A DNA stretch of 53,030 bases from Rhodococcus sp. KRD197 (GCF_017168235.1 NZ_JABFAO010000010.1:155623-208652); one strand, 5' to 3'. Shown: positions 26,172-35,638, counted from the first letter of the stretch. The notes: generated by a model not told the origin, from the sequence alone. Program-made: numbers and translations.

Positions 26172-27910
26172 GCGAGATCCTTCCCATCGCAACCGGATCC
26201 CGGTGCTGGTCCTTCCTGTCGAACGAACTGCGTTCCCGACGGCGGATGACCGCAATCACTCTCGCGGTCAGCGCCGTCGCCGCTGCGATGTCGCTGATCC
26301 CCGTCTATGTGTTCGGTGTGCTCGTCGACCGCGTCATCGACGGTGCACCTACCTCGACCATCGTGGTCGTCGTCGCGGTCATCACGGTCGCGGCGGTCAT
26401 CGGCGGTGTCTTCACCGCGATCAGTACCTACCTGATCAGCAAGGTCGGCGAGGGACTGCTGGCCTCGCTGCGCGAGCGCGTACTCGGCCGTGCCCTGCAC
26501 TTACCCATCAGCACACTCGAGCGGGTAGGCAAGGGGGACCTGCTCTCTCGCGTCGGCGACGACGTGGCAGTGATGGCCAAATCGATCGGCGAGGTCATCC
26601 CCAACATCGTCTCGGCACTGCTGCTCGTCTCGCTCAGTGTGGTCGCGATGCTCAGTCTCGACTGGCGACTCGGCCTCGCCGGGATGGTCGCGATTCCCAT
26701 GTACGTGGCAGCGCTGCGTTGGTATCTGCCGAGGTCGGCGCCGCTGTACGCCGCGGAACGCGTCGCGATGGGTGCGCGGTCGCAGGCGCTCATCAGCAGC
26801 ATGCAGGGCGCACGCACCGTTCGCGCCTACGGACTCGAGGATGCGCACCTGTTAGAGATCGACACGGCGTCGGGCAAGGCACGAGACATCGGCATCGACG
26901 TCTTCCGGCTCTTCACCCGCTTCGGATCGCGCAGCAATCGAGCCGAATGCGTTGGGCTGTCGGTCATTCTGGCGGCGGGATTCGTGTTCGTGCAGCAGGG
27001 ACACGTCACCGTCGGCGAGACCACCGCGGCAGCTCTGCTGTTTCACCGGCTGTTCAATCCCATTGGCATGCTGATGTTCTCCTTCGACGACGTGCAATCG
27101 GCTGGAGCGAGCCTCGCGCGTCTGGTCGGCGTCATCGACATCCCTGACGAGCGATCGCCGGGAACCGGAGCGAGGCCGGCAGATACGACTCTCGAGGTCG
27201 CCGATCTGCGGCACTGGTACGACACCGGGCACGAGGTGCTGCACGGGATCGACTTGACGGTGGCTGCCGGTGAGACCGTGGCTCTCGTCGGGTCCACGGG
27301 CGCAGGCAAGTCGACGATTGCTGCCATTGCCGCCGGCTCGATCGAGCCCACATCGGGGCAGGTGCGGATCGGCGGCGCGACGCTGGCAGAGCTGGGTGCC
27401 GATGGTCTGCGTCGCCACATTGCGATCGTCAGCCAAGAAGTGCACGTGTTCGCCGGGCCGCTCATCGAGGACCTTCGGCTCGCCGCCCCCGAGGCCGGCC
27501 GCGAGGACGTGCGGGCCGCTTTGGCAACCGTCGGGGCGCATGAGTGGGTGGACGCGCTGCCCAACGGTCTCGACACCGTCGTCGGTGAGGGTGGGCACGA
27601 GCTCACATCGGCGCAGTCGCAGCAGCTCGCCCTGGCCAGGCTGGTGCTTGCGGATCCGTCCGTGGCCGTGCTCGACGAAGCGACCGCCGAGGCCGGTAGC
27701 TCCGGCGCCCGCGACCTCGAACTCGCCGCCCGGGCCGCCACGAAGGGCCGCAGCACCCTCGTCGTCGCGCATCGGTTGACGCAGGCGGCCGCCGCCGACC
27801 GCGTCGTGGTTCTCGAACACGGCAGAATCCTCGAACAGGGCCCGCACAACGAACTCGTCTCCGCAGGCGGCAGGTACGCCCAGCTCTGGGCGGCGTGGGA
27901 GGGGCGGTAG
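26168..27910 (+). CDS. ABC exporter half with catalytic ATPase domain
   Basis: 580-residue membrane-plus-ATPase subunit. Walker A GSTGAGKST (Lys 381), Q-loop AIVSQEVHVF, Walker B VAVLDEAT (Glu 504) and H-loop VVAHRL (His 535) are intact, while the signature is degenerate: LTSAQSQQ (about 479). It complements the upstream subunit exactly: this protein supplies Walker A/B and the partner supplies LSGGQ, giving one full and one dead ATP site. GTG 26168 overlaps the previous stop (GTGA), so both halves are made together. Heterodimeric exporters of this class move drugs, lipids or peptides; substrate here unknown. A 23-bp hairpin follows. Confidence 0.9.
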   Translation: MSEILPIATGSRCWSFLSNELRSRRRMTAITLAVSAVAAAMSLIPVYVFGVLVDRVIDGAPTSTIVVVVAVITVAAVIGGVFTAISTYLISKVGEGLLASLRERVLGRALHLPISTLERVGKGDLLSRVGDDVAVMAKSIGEVIPNIVSALLLVSLSVVAMLSLDWRLGLAGMVAIPMYVAALRWYLPRSAPLYAAERVAMGARSQALISSMQGARTVRAYGLEDAHLLEIDTASGKARDIGIDVFRLFTRFGSRSNRAECVGLSVILAAGFVFVQQGHVTVGETTAAALLFHRLFNPIGMLMFSFDDVQSAGASLARLVGVIDIPDERSPGTGARPADTTLEVADLRHWYDTGHEVLHGIDLTVAAGETVALVGSTGAGKSTIAAIAAGSIEPTSGQVRIGGATLAELGADGLRRHIAIVSQEVHVFAGPLIEDLRLAAPEAGREDVRAALATVGAHEWVDALPNGLDTVVGEGGHELTSAQSQQLALARLVLADPSVAVLDEATAEAGSSGARDLELAARAATKGRSTLVVAHRLTQAAAADRVVVLEHGRILEQGPHNELVSAGGRYAQLWAAWEGR

Positions 27911-27922
27911 TGCGGCTTCGCC

Positions 27923-27970
27923 GCCCGTGTGTGCATAGTTACCGCGGGCGGTAACTATGCACACACGGGC
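27923..27970. terminator. Perfect 23-bp-stem bidirectional terminator
   Basis: Arms 27923-27945 and 27948-27970 are exact reverse complements separated by only GG (in practice a somewhat shorter stem and larger loop). It lies between the ABC exporter and the convergent tetR-type gene, 12 bp and 10 bp from their stops. Confidence 0.85.
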
Positions 27971-27980
27971 AGGTGGGTGG

Positions 27981-28616
27981 TCATCGCAAGGAATCGAGTG
28001 CGTCGAGGATCAGATCGAGGCCGAACTCGAACTCCGCCGCGTAGTCGTACCCCGGTTTCAGGACGTGTTCGACGGTCAATTCGGTCAGGTTCGGGTATTG
28101 CTCGGCGGCCTGGTCGAGGATCGACTGCGCGACGACGGCCGAGTCATCCACTGTGAACGGCAGACTCGACTCCTGGGCGGCGAAACCGTAAACGTAGCTG
28201 TCGACGACGGAGAATGCGTGCGCCGTCAGTTCGACGCTGAATCCGGCCGAGCGGAAGGTCCCGATGACGGCATCGTGGTGTCGCAACGATGCCGGGCCCG
28301 GCCGCAACCTCGAGTGCATGAGATCGCCGGCCCAGCGGTGGCGTAGCAACGCCTGACGCACCGATACCGATCTCGCTCTGATTGCGGGCTTCCACTCCGC
28401 TGCGTTCATCGACGGGAGGTCGATCTCGGCGAACACGCGGTCGACCATCTCGTCGATCAGCTCGTCCTTGTTGGCGAGGTGGTGGTACAGCGACATTGCC
28501 TGCACGTCGAGGGCCTGGCCCAGCTTGCGCATCGTCAATGCGGCGACGCCCTCGGCCTCGGCCAATTCGAATGCGGCGTCGAGGATGGTCTCTCGATTCA
28601 GACGCGGTTTCGCCAT
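27981..28616 (-). CDS. TetR-family transcriptional regulator
   Basis: 211 residues. N-terminal helix-turn-helix: [40 protein letters not shown], followed by DELIDEMVD. The [13 protein letters not shown] wording is that of the TetR_C (tetracycline-repressor C-terminal) subgroup. The C-terminal ligand domain contains [18 protein letters not shown]. Divergent from an oxidoreductase gene, with two near-identical 13-bp palindromes between the two starts, so it probably represses both itself and that gene. Ligand unknown. Confidence 0.9.
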   Translation of the reverse strand: MAKPRLNRETILDAAFELAEAEGVAALTMRKLGQALDVQAMSLYHHLANKDELIDEMVDRVFAEIDLPSMNAAEWKPAIRARSVSVRQALLRHRWAGDLMHSRLRPGPASLRHHDAVIGTFRSAGFSVELTAHAFSVVDSYVYGFAAQESSLPFTVDDSAVVAQSILDQAAEQYPNLTELTVEHVLKPGYDYAAEFEFGLDLILDALDSLR

Positions 28617-28640
28617 GTCAGTCGCCTTCCTCTTGACATT

Positions 28641-28673
28641 CTTACACTGTAAGGCTCACTCTTACGGTGTAAG
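28641..28673. promoter_or_regulatory. Tandem TetR operators
   Basis: CTTACACTGTAAG (28641-28653) and CTTACGGTGTAAG (28661-28673) are near-palindromes whose centres are 20 bp apart, about two helical turns, so two dimers would bind the same DNA face. They lie in the 86-bp divergent region between the tetR-type gene and the MDR oxidoreductase. A TTGACA hexamer sits just left at 28633-28638. Confidence 0.75.
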
Positions 28674-28702
28674 CCTACGCGGTGAGTCATCGGAGGTCTG
28701 TC

Positions 28703-29668
28703 ATGAAAGCAATCATTCAGGATCGATACGGACGCGCCCGCGACGTCATGCACCTCGGTGACATGGATCGCCCGACGCCCGACGGAGACCAGGTTTTGGT
28801 GAAGGTGCATGCGGCCGGTGTCGACCGCGGTGCCCTGCATCTGATGACCGGTGAGCCACGCCTGCTGAAATTGGGGTTCGGCCTACGCAAGCCCCGGACG
28901 CCGGTTCGAGGACGAGAGTTCGCCGGTGTCGTGGAGCAAGTCGGCCCGGAATCGACTGCAAACGTGGGTGATCGGGTCTACGGGATCGCAGGCGGAGCCT
29001 TCGCCGAGTACCTGTGCGCCTCGCCGAAGAAATACGTTCCCATGCCGTCGGCGCTGTCCTTCGTCGATGCCGCGGCGCTCCCCATCTCCGGGGTCACCGC
29101 GCTGCAGGCTATTCGCGATCATGCCAAAATCACAGCGGGACAAAAGGTTCTCATCATCGGTGCGTCCGGCGGGGTCGGCTCCATCGCTGTTCGGATCGCA
29201 GTGGACGCAGGCGCAGTCGTGACCGCTGTGTGCAGCGAAGCCAAGGCCGCCTACGTCGAAGCGCTCGGAGCCAAGGAAGTTCTCGACTACCGCAAATCCT
29301 GGACAGGTATATCCGGATTCGACGCCATCCTCGACATCGGCGGAGGTAACGCCCTGTCGGTGTTGCGGCGCATGCTCACCCGCTCGGGCGTCCTCGTGAT
29401 CGTGGGGGCCGAGACCGGCGGACCGATATTCGGCGGGATCGACCGTCAACTTCGTGCAACTATGCTGTCTCCCTTCGTGAAGCAACGCCTGATCATGCAG
29501 TTCGCGAAAGAAGCCCGCGGCGATATCGAAGAACTCGGCCGGATGGCCACGGCCGGGACCTTCGAGAACATCGTCACCCGCACCTACCCGCTGAGCGAGA
29601 CCGCGACCGCTCTCGAAGACCTGGCAAACGGCGCCATCTCCGGCAAGGCCGTGATCGAAGTGAGCTGA
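28703..29668 (+). CDS. MDR-family NAD(P)H oxidoreductase (quinone-reductase-like)
   Basis: 321-residue medium-chain dehydrogenase without structural zinc cysteines. GroES-like N-terminal domain (QVLVKVHAAGVDRGALHLMT, VRGREFAGVV), Rossmann domain with IIGASGGVGSIAVRIA, and a C-terminal SGKAVIEVS strand typical of NAD(P)H:quinone oxidoreductases and enoyl reductases. ATG 28703 follows GGAGG. Likely controlled by the divergent TetR regulator through the tandem operators. Probable role in electrophile or quinone detoxification (inference). Ends 4 bp from the convergent flavoprotein gene. Confidence 0.86.
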   Translation: MKAIIQDRYGRARDVMHLGDMDRPTPDGDQVLVKVHAAGVDRGALHLMTGEPRLLKLGFGLRKPRTPVRGREFAGVVEQVGPESTANVGDRVYGIAGGAFAEYLCASPKKYVPMPSALSFVDAAALPISGVTALQAIRDHAKITAGQKVLIIGASGGVGSIAVRIAVDAGAVVTAVCSEAKAAYVEALGAKEVLDYRKSWTGISGFDAILDIGGGNALSVLRRMLTRSGVLVIVGAETGGPIFGGIDRQLRATMLSPFVKQRLIMQFAKEARGDIEELGRMATAGTFENIVTRTYPLSETATALEDLANGAISGKAVIEVS

Positions 29669-29672
29669 GGGG

Positions 29673-30437
29673 TCACCGAATGTGCACCCTCACACCGACT
29701 TCCCCGGTGGCGAGTTCGGGACGCAACACGAACTGCGCGTCGTACTCGCCGCCGTGCTGGTGCCGGTAGGGGATCGGCGGTTCGGTGAACAGCCCGTCCA
29801 GTCGAGTCCGCAGGCTGGACTCGATTGCGTCGTAGTCGGATTCGGTCATCCTGTCGGCGCTGGGGATCAAGACCGGGTCGAGGACGGACATGCCTGTGTA
29901 CCAGAGGAACCCATGTTGAATGGGAAACAGCAGTTCTCCGAGTGCGCCGTTGATGCCGCGAGGTGACACGGTGTGCTCACTGCCGCCCATGCTCGTGACG
30001 ATCATCGCGCGCTTGCCTGCCATCAGGCCGTCTCCGTAGCGTCGGGTGCCGCCGGTCGTGCACCTGATGCCGTAGCCGAAGCCCTCGACGAACACCCGAT
30101 CCACCCAGCCTTTGAGGATGGCGGGCATCGAGAACCACCACAGCGGAAACTGCAGTACGACGGCATCTGCTCGTCGCAGCTTGTCCTGCTCGGCTACGAC
30201 CTCCGGGCTCAACGTGCCCGCGCGCAGTGCCGTCGACGACGCCGTTGCCACGTGAAGTCGGTCGGATGGGTCGTGGTCGTAGTCGGCGGCGTCGACGACG
30301 GGGTTCCAGCCCATCCGATAGAGATCGGATTCCTCGACCAGGTGGCCCAGGTCTGCGAGGTGTTTCAGGGTGGCATCGCGTAGTGATCCGTTGAGTGAGC
30401 GATGGTCTGGATGAGCGAATACCCACAGAATGTTCAT
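29673..30437 (-). CDS. Flavodoxin-fold NAD(P)H quinone oxidoreductase
   Basis: 254-residue NQO1/MdaB-like flavoprotein. N-terminal ILWVFAHPDHRSLNGSLRDA forms the flavin phosphate site; VVLQFPLWWFSMPAILKGWV and DRVFVEGFGY are the classic family motif; GKRAMIVTSMGG follows. It would reduce quinones by two electrons at the expense of NAD(P)H. Divergent from an AraC/GlxA-type regulator across 71 bp, a frequent arrangement suggesting local control. Confidence 0.88.
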   Translation of the reverse strand: MNILWVFAHPDHRSLNGSLRDATLKHLADLGHLVEESDLYRMGWNPVVDAADYDHDPSDRLHVATASSTALRAGTLSPEVVAEQDKLRRADAVVLQFPLWWFSMPAILKGWVDRVFVEGFGYGIRCTTGGTRRYGDGLMAGKRAMIVTSMGGSEHTVSPRGINGALGELLFPIQHGFLWYTGMSVLDPVLIPSADRMTESDYDAIESSLRTRLDGLFTEPPIPYRHQHGGEYDAQFVLRPELATGEVGVRVHIR

Positions 30438-30508
30438 GGATGCAAGCCTGTCAGCAGGGGAGATGCCAAGATAGTGGCTGAAAAGACAATATGTGAAAAG
30501 ATTCGGCC

Positions 30509-31525
30509 ATGGGTGCGCACCGGGTGGTCGTCTTCGTTCGCGACGGACTGCTGGCGATGGAGTTCGGCTCCGTGCATCGGTTGTTCGGGCAGGCGACGTC
30601 CGAGGACGGAACGCCGTTGTACGAGGTCACCACAGCCACCACGGTGCCCGGCCCAGTTCGGACCGATACCGATGTACGTATCGATGTCTCACGTGGGCTC
30701 GACGCACTCGGAGATGCCGACACCGTGATCGTGCCGGCTTCCGATCTGGACTATCGATCGGAGCCGGACGGCGCCGATGGCGTATTGGGACTCATTCCGC
30801 CGGGGGTTCGTATCGCTTCGATCTGCACGGGGTCGTTCGTTCTCGCGGCAGCAGGACTACTCGACGGTCGCCGAGCGACCACACACTGGAAGTCGGCAGA
30901 CGCTTTCCGTGCGCTCTATCCGCGGGTGCAACTCCAACCGAACGTGCTCTATACACACGACGGCAACATCCTGACTGCCGCGGGGGAGGCGTCGGGAATC
31001 GATCTGTGCCTGCACATGATTCGCAGTGACTTCGGCTCGGCCGTCGCCAACCGGGTGGCCCGGGGAACGGTGGTGCCGCCGCATCGAAGCGGTGGTCAGG
31101 CTCAGTACATCGACACGCCGGTACCCCGGTCGACGACGGGTTCGACATCGGCGGCGCAGGCCTGGGCGATCGAGAACCTGGACCAGCCGCTGTCGCTGCA
31201 GGTTCTTGCCTCGAAGCAGGCGATGAGTGTGCGGACCTTCGCACGCAAATTCACCGCCGAGGTGGGGATGTCACCCGCGAAATGGATTGTGCAGCAGCGG
31301 CTACATCGTGCTCGTGAACTGCTCGAGAACACCGATCACACCATCGACAAGGTCGCCGCCGAAGCAGGCTTCGGGACGGCGACCTCGATGCGTCAACACC
31401 TGATGGTCGAGATCGGCGTCTCACCGAGCGCATACCGGGCGACCTTCGCCGCGGACACGAAAGCGCCGCCCATGAATACACAGGCGGCGCAATCGGAACC
31501 GGTCAGGACTCTTTCTCTGCCTTGA
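30509..31525 (+). CDS. GlxA/FtrA-type AraC regulator with DJ-1-like domain
   Basis: 338 residues. An N-terminal DJ-1/PfpI-like domain (RVVVFVRDGLLAMEFGSVHR; IASICTGSFVLAAAGLLDGR with its Cys in the nucleophile-elbow position; ATTHWKSADA) is followed by an AraC DNA-binding domain (LSLQVLASKQAMSVRTFARK, then GMSPAKWIVQQRLHRARELL and GFGTATSMRQHL). Divergent from the quinone oxidoreductase gene, its probable target. The 3' end overlaps the convergent coiled-coil gene by 23 bp. Confidence 0.9.
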   Translation: MGAHRVVVFVRDGLLAMEFGSVHRLFGQATSEDGTPLYEVTTATTVPGPVRTDTDVRIDVSRGLDALGDADTVIVPASDLDYRSEPDGADGVLGLIPPGVRIASICTGSFVLAAAGLLDGRRATTHWKSADAFRALYPRVQLQPNVLYTHDGNILTAAGEASGIDLCLHMIRSDFGSAVANRVARGTVVPPHRSGGQAQYIDTPVPRSTTGSTSAAQAWAIENLDQPLSLQVLASKQAMSVRTFARKFTAEVGMSPAKWIVQQRLHRARELLENTDHTIDKVAAEAGFGTATSMRQHLMVEIGVSPSAYRATFAADTKAPPMNTQAAQSEPVRTLSLP

Positions 31526-32153
31526 AGAGCTTCTCGATACGGTCGGCCTCGGCTTTCTTGTCCTCGGCGTCTTCCTGGTGGTCGGCGGCTTCGGCCAGTT
31601 CGGCCTCGGCGGGCGCTGCGGCAACCTTTGCCGACTTGTCGATCTGCTTCTTCTGTACTTTTTCCGCGTTCCGGGCGTTCGCTGTGCGTGAGGCAGCGAC
31701 CGCGTCGGCCTGCTTCTTCTCGGCTTCGGCCTTCTGGTCAGCCTCTTTCGCGGCCTTCTGCTTGCGCTGCTCGGCGTCCTCGCGGGCCTGCTGGGTCGAT
31801 TCCTTGGCGGCGTCGACGGCGGCCTTGCGTTCGTTCTCCGCTGCCTCGCGCTTGGCCTCGAGCTTCTGCTTGGCCTCGGCTTCCTTGGCGTCCGCCTCGG
31901 CCTCGAGCTTCTTGGCCCGCGCGATCTCGTTGACGTGATGAATCTGCGCATCACCCTGTTGAACGGCTTCGTCGTCGCCGAGCATGCATCCGACCTTCTT
32001 GTCGAGCGTGCCGACAGTCCGCTCGTAGACCAGCCGCGCCGGTGCCTCGGTGCTCAGGGAGTTGACGACGTTGGCCTCGAACAATCCCAACGGAATCCGG
32101 ACGAGCTTGTACTGGAATCTGAGAATGGTCAACGGTATGTCGAGAACGTTCAT
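31503..32153 (-). CDS. Coiled-coil protein (so-called IF2-like)
   Basis: 216 residues. The first 80 form a folded-looking region (MNVLDIPLTILRFQYKLVRI, then LVYERTVGTLDKKVGCMLGD). The rest is one long Ala/Glu/Lys/Gln-rich coiled coil with heptad character (EADAKEAEAKQKLEAKREAA). Relatives in mycobacteria and rhodococci are often named IF2 family translation initiation factor merely because of Ala/Lys-rich composition; I see no GTPase or IF2 domain. Lies 33 bp after the CsbD-like gene on the same strand, so probably an operon with a stress or envelope role. Confidence 0.75.
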   Translation of the reverse strand: MNVLDIPLTILRFQYKLVRIPLGLFEANVVNSLSTEAPARLVYERTVGTLDKKVGCMLGDDEAVQQGDAQIHHVNEIARAKKLEAEADAKEAEAKQKLEAKREAAENERKAAVDAAKESTQQAREDAEQRKQKAAKEADQKAEAEKKQADAVAASRTANARNAEKVQKKQIDKSAKVAAAPAEAELAEAADHQEDAEDKKAEADRIEKLFKAEKES

Positions 32154-32186
32154 GTAGGTGCTCCTGTTCGGTGATTCGTGCGAGTG

Positions 32187-32714
32187 TCAGGCGTTACGGC
32201 GGGCGCGTTCGGCTTCCGCTCTCGCGGCCTCGGCCTCGCTGATGTCCTCGCGGTACTCGCGTGCTGCGTCGATCTTTTCGGCGGTCGCCTCGGCAGCATC
32301 CGACTGGGCCTCGGCGACGGCTTCGATCTGCTCGGCGCGGGCGTCGACCTCGGCTTCGGCGGTTTCGGCAGCGACCCGGCGGTCCTTGTCCTTCTCCGCC
32401 GCGATGCGCTGAGCCTGCTGCTCCCGGCGCGCTTCGTCAGCGGACGCGCGGGCGCTCTCCTCGGCTGCGTCCCGCTGCTGATCCGCACTGTTCTTCACGG
32501 CAGCCAGGTCTTCGCCGGCTTCAGCGGCCTGGGACTCGGCGGCCATTTCCGTCGCCTTCGCCTCTTTGCGTTCGCGGGCCTGCGCGCTCTGCAACTGGCC
32601 CTCGCTGGTGAGCGAATCATTGCCCGTCACGGCGCCGACCACCTCTTTCGCCTTGCCTTTGGCGGCGTCGAGCAGTCCCTTGCGGGCCTGTTCCGATGCG
32701 TTGTCGTCACTCAT
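32187..32714 (-). CDS. CsbD-like stress protein with coiled-coil extension
   Basis: 175 residues. Residues about 10-50 (KGLLDAAKGKAKEVVGAVTG, NDSLTSEGQLQSAQARERKE) match the CsbD-like general stress domain. The remainder is Ala/Glu/Arg-rich coiled coil, much like that of the downstream gene. ATG 32714 is chosen for AGGAG at 32723-32727; an earlier in-frame ATG at 32738 lacks a site. CsbD domains are normally about 60-70 residues, so the coiled-coil extension is the unusual part. Function unknown. Confidence 0.78.
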   Translation of the reverse strand: MSDDNASEQARKGLLDAAKGKAKEVVGAVTGNDSLTSEGQLQSAQARERKEAKATEMAAESQAAEAGEDLAAVKNSADQQRDAAEESARASADEARREQQAQRIAAEKDKDRRVAAETAEAEVDARAEQIEAVAEAQSDAAEATAEKIDAAREYREDISEAEAARAEAERARRNA

Positions 32715-32871
32715 CTGGGTTACTCCTAGCGCATTCATTTCTCGGGTCCGCCGAACGGCGATGTGCTCACTGGTAACTACCCGGTAACGACATCGGGAAA
32801 CCCGCAGGTCGACCCGCGTCGGAGGTCGGTCGTAAGCTCTCAGCGAGTACCGGCACGAGAAGAGGAGTTAC

Positions 32872-33681
32872 ATGCCCATTGCGTCAGTCAACGGGATTTC
32901 GCTGAACTACCAGGTCAAGGGTGCCGGCGATCTTGTCGTTCTCATCATGGGTACCGGCAGTCCGGGCAGGGTGTGGGAGCTGCATCAGGTTCCTGCCCTG
33001 CTGCAAGCCGGCTACCGCGTCTGCTATTTCGACAACCGCGGTATCGCCCCGTCGTCCGAGAGCATCGGCGGTATCACCATCGACGATCTCGTCGCTGACA
33101 CCGCCGCCCTGATCGAGCTGGTTCGTGAGGGCGACGAGAAGGCCGTCGTGGTCGGTACATCGATGGGGTCGCGGGTAGCCCAGGAACTGACTCTCCGGCG
33201 CCCCGAACTGGTCCGGAAGGCCGTGTTCCTGGCAGGTCACGCCCGGCTCGACGAGTTTCAGAAGACCCTCGGCGAGGGCGAGCGGGCCCTCGCCGATGCG
33301 AAGACGGCGTTGCCACCCAAATATGCGGCCGCCGTCACTGCGGTGATGAATCTGTCGCCGACGACCCTCGCCGACTCCCGGGCTGCCCGCGATTGGCTCG
33401 ATCTCTTCGAATTCTCCGTGGCGCCGACTGCGCCGGGTGTGCGCGCTCAGCTGGGCATGGACGAGACCTTCGACCGTGCTGCTGCCTACGGCAAGATCGC
33501 TGTGCCGTGCCTGTCGGTGGGCTTCGAACACGACCGCATGATCCCGGCGTACCTCAGCGCCGAACTGGCGAAATCGATCCCCGACGCCCAGTACGTGGAA
33601 ATTTCCGACGTCGGCCACTACGGCTACCTCGAGCGTCCCGACGCGGTCAACGCCGCGCTCCTCGAGTTCATCGGCAGTTGA
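32872..33681 (+). CDS. Alpha/beta-fold hydrolase
   Basis: 269-residue soluble hydrolase. Core motifs: LIMGTGSPGRVW (oxyanion region), RVCYFDNRGIAPS, nucleophile elbow VVGTSMGSRVA (Ser 97), DRMIPAYLSAELAKSIPDAQ (acid region) and GHYGYLERP (catalytic His). ATG 32872 follows AGAGGAG. Family members include esterases, haloperoxidase-like and C-C hydrolases; nothing local points to a substrate. Confidence 0.87.
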   Translation: MPIASVNGISLNYQVKGAGDLVVLIMGTGSPGRVWELHQVPALLQAGYRVCYFDNRGIAPSSESIGGITIDDLVADTAALIELVREGDEKAVVVGTSMGSRVAQELTLRRPELVRKAVFLAGHARLDEFQKTLGEGERALADAKTALPPKYAAAVTAVMNLSPTTLADSRAARDWLDLFEFSVAPTAPGVRAQLGMDETFDRAAAYGKIAVPCLSVGFEHDRMIPAYLSAELAKSIPDAQYVEISDVGHYGYLERPDAVNAALLEFIGS

Positions 33682-33804
33682 CCGCGTCGGCGGAGTGACC
33701 CAACGGCACGCACCGGTGAGATACTGTGCGTTGCTAGGGTCGGGAAGCGCTTCGGAAGTGAAGTCTGCCGATCCACTACAAACGTATGCGACGAGTGAGG
33801 CGAG

Positions 33805-34059
33805 ATGAGTACCAATCCATTCGATGACGAAGACGGACGCTTCTTCGTGCTGGTCAACGACGAAGACCAGCACTCGCTCTGGCCGACGTTCTCCGACGTC
33901 CCGCAGGGTTGGCGTGTTGTCTTCGGTGAAGACACCCGCGCAGCATGCTTGGAGTACGTCGAGAAGAACTGGACCGACATGCGGCCACGCAGCCTCCGCG
34001 AAGCCATGGAAGCAGACGCAGCCGCACGTCAGTCGGCTGAGGGAAGCACCGAGGCTTAG
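33805..34059 (+). CDS. MbtH-family protein (orphan)
   Basis: 84-residue MbtH-like chaperone for nonribosomal peptide synthetase adenylation domains. [38 protein letters not shown] and [11 protein letters not shown] carry the family's conserved residues, including the tryptophans. ATG 33805 follows GAGGCGAG. No synthetase gene is in the window, so it must act in trans. Its stop overlaps the convergent thrE stop by 4 bp. Confidence 0.93.
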   Translation: MSTNPFDDEDGRFFVLVNDEDQHSLWPTFSDVPQGWRVVFGEDTRAACLEYVEKNWTDMRPRSLREAMEADAAARQSAEGSTEA

Positions 34060-35549
34060 TTCCTCTTCCTGAGCTCGACCTTCTTCTTCAGCTCCACAGG
34101 ACCGCGCCGCCGACGAACAGTCGGTCGGCGCGGTTCTTCTCTGCGTCGAAGTGTCGGGCGCAGTAGTTCCTCGGTGCGCGCCAGAATCCGGGGCCGTCGC
34201 AGCGTGCGGGCGCCCCACTCACCGAGCGTGACGCCTGCCGCGAGAGCCACGCCGATGCCGAACGCGGCGAATAGTGCGCTGATGCCGATCAACAGTTGGT
34301 CGTTGATCATTGCGTACAAACCGCGGTACAGCGAATAACCAGGGAGCAGCGGCGTGATGCCGGCGACGGCGACGATGAGCGGCGGGATGAGGGCGCGACG
34401 CGCCATGAGACCACCGGCGAAACCGACGACAGTCGCCGCGAACGCGGACGCGATGACCGGCCCGGTGGAGAGTGTCTGCACGAGCAGGTAGACCAGGGCG
34501 CCGGCGAAGCCGCCGAAGAACGCAGCAGTCAATGCGCGGCGTTCGGCGTAGCAAGCGAGCCCGTAGAACAGCGAGGCCATCGCGCCTGCTAATACCTTCG
34601 TGGGCACCTCTGCGATGTCTGGCGGCGGGTTCGTGCTGATCAACGGCAGGTCGTAACCGATGATCGCCGCCATCTTGAGCGAGGTTGCGACACCGCCGAT
34701 GATGCCACCCGTCATCATCAGGACTTCGAAAAACCTGGCCGACGCCGTGATCGGGGCGCCGGTGATCGCGTCCTGGACGGAGCCGACGAGCGAAAGCCCC
34801 GACAGCAACACCGTCACCCCCGCAGCGATAACCAGTGACGGCGAGATGCTGATGTTCAGTTGTTCCTGGAAGTTGAACAGGGTGATGGCGGGTGTCGCCG
34901 CCACGAATCCACCGACGAACTGCTGAAAGAAGAACGGCAGGCCGGCGCGATTGAGGACGCGGCCGAGACGGTCGATGACCATCGTCGTCAAGAAGCTCAC
35001 GACAGCCACCAGCAGACCGCCGCCGACCAGGACGCCGACGGACGCGGCCATGCCGGACCACGCCAACGTCGCGGTCCAGCGGTTGTACGGGTGCGGGGCG
35101 GTGGTGATGCTTTCGAGAGCCTCGAGAGCTTTCGACGGCGGGATCATGTGCCGACGGACGCCGCGGATCAACCGGTCGACTGCGGCGAGGCGCGCGTAGT
35201 CCATCGAGCGGTAACGCACGATGCGCATCGTCGTGGACGGCGGTCGCGTCGGACCGCGGTGCGCGCTGATGGTGATCGAGTTGTAAGTGACGTCGACGTC
35301 ACAGCGCGCGAGGCCGTAGGTGGCGGCGATGTACTCGATCTGTGCGGCGGTGTCGATCGCCGACGTCCCCGACGCGAGCAGAACCTCGCCGGCACGAACC
35401 GCGAGATCCAGAACTTCGGCCACGACGGCGTCGTCGGTGAGGTCGATGGGACGCAGCGGTGACGGTGCCGCCGTGGGCGTGTCGATGGTGGCGCGACGTT
35501 CGCCGGTAAGACGGCCGAGGGAGGCCGTCAAGTCTTGCAGGAAAGTCAT
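34056..35549 (-). CDS. thrE: ThrE-family threonine/serine exporter
   Basis: 497 residues. N-terminal ThrE domain with [38 protein letters not shown] and [20 protein letters not shown], which includes a putative hydrolase-like region. About ten membrane helices follow (for example [40 protein letters not shown]). The basic C-terminus ends [12 protein letters not shown]. Proton-driven export of threonine and serine is known for the Corynebacterium homologue. ATG 35549 is used; the reading frame remains open back through the tRNA gene, but that extension is not protein. Confidence 0.9.
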   Translation of the reverse strand: MTFLQDLTASLGRLTGERRATIDTPTAAPSPLRPIDLTDDAVVAEVLDLAVRAGEVLLASGTSAIDTAAQIEYIAATYGLARCDVDVTYNSITISAHRGPTRPPSTTMRIVRYRSMDYARLAAVDRLIRGVRRHMIPPSKALEALESITTAPHPYNRWTATLAWSGMAASVGVLVGGGLLVAVVSFLTTMVIDRLGRVLNRAGLPFFFQQFVGGFVAATPAITLFNFQEQLNISISPSLVIAAGVTVLLSGLSLVGSVQDAITGAPITASARFFEVLMMTGGIIGGVATSLKMAAIIGYDLPLISTNPPPDIAEVPTKVLAGAMASLFYGLACYAERRALTAAFFGGFAGALVYLLVQTLSTGPVIASAFAATVVGFAGGLMARRALIPPLIVAVAGITPLLPGYSLYRGLYAMINDQLLIGISALFAAFGIGVALAAGVTLGEWGARTLRRPRILARTEELLRPTLRRREEPRRPTVRRRRGPVELKKKVELRKRN

Positions 35550-35638
35550 GTCCGTCTTCTTCAGCAGGGGTGATCCTCGGACAAGGTACCTGTTTTCGCT
35601 GTGCGGATCGTGAGCGGATATGCTGGCCGAGCAACTAC

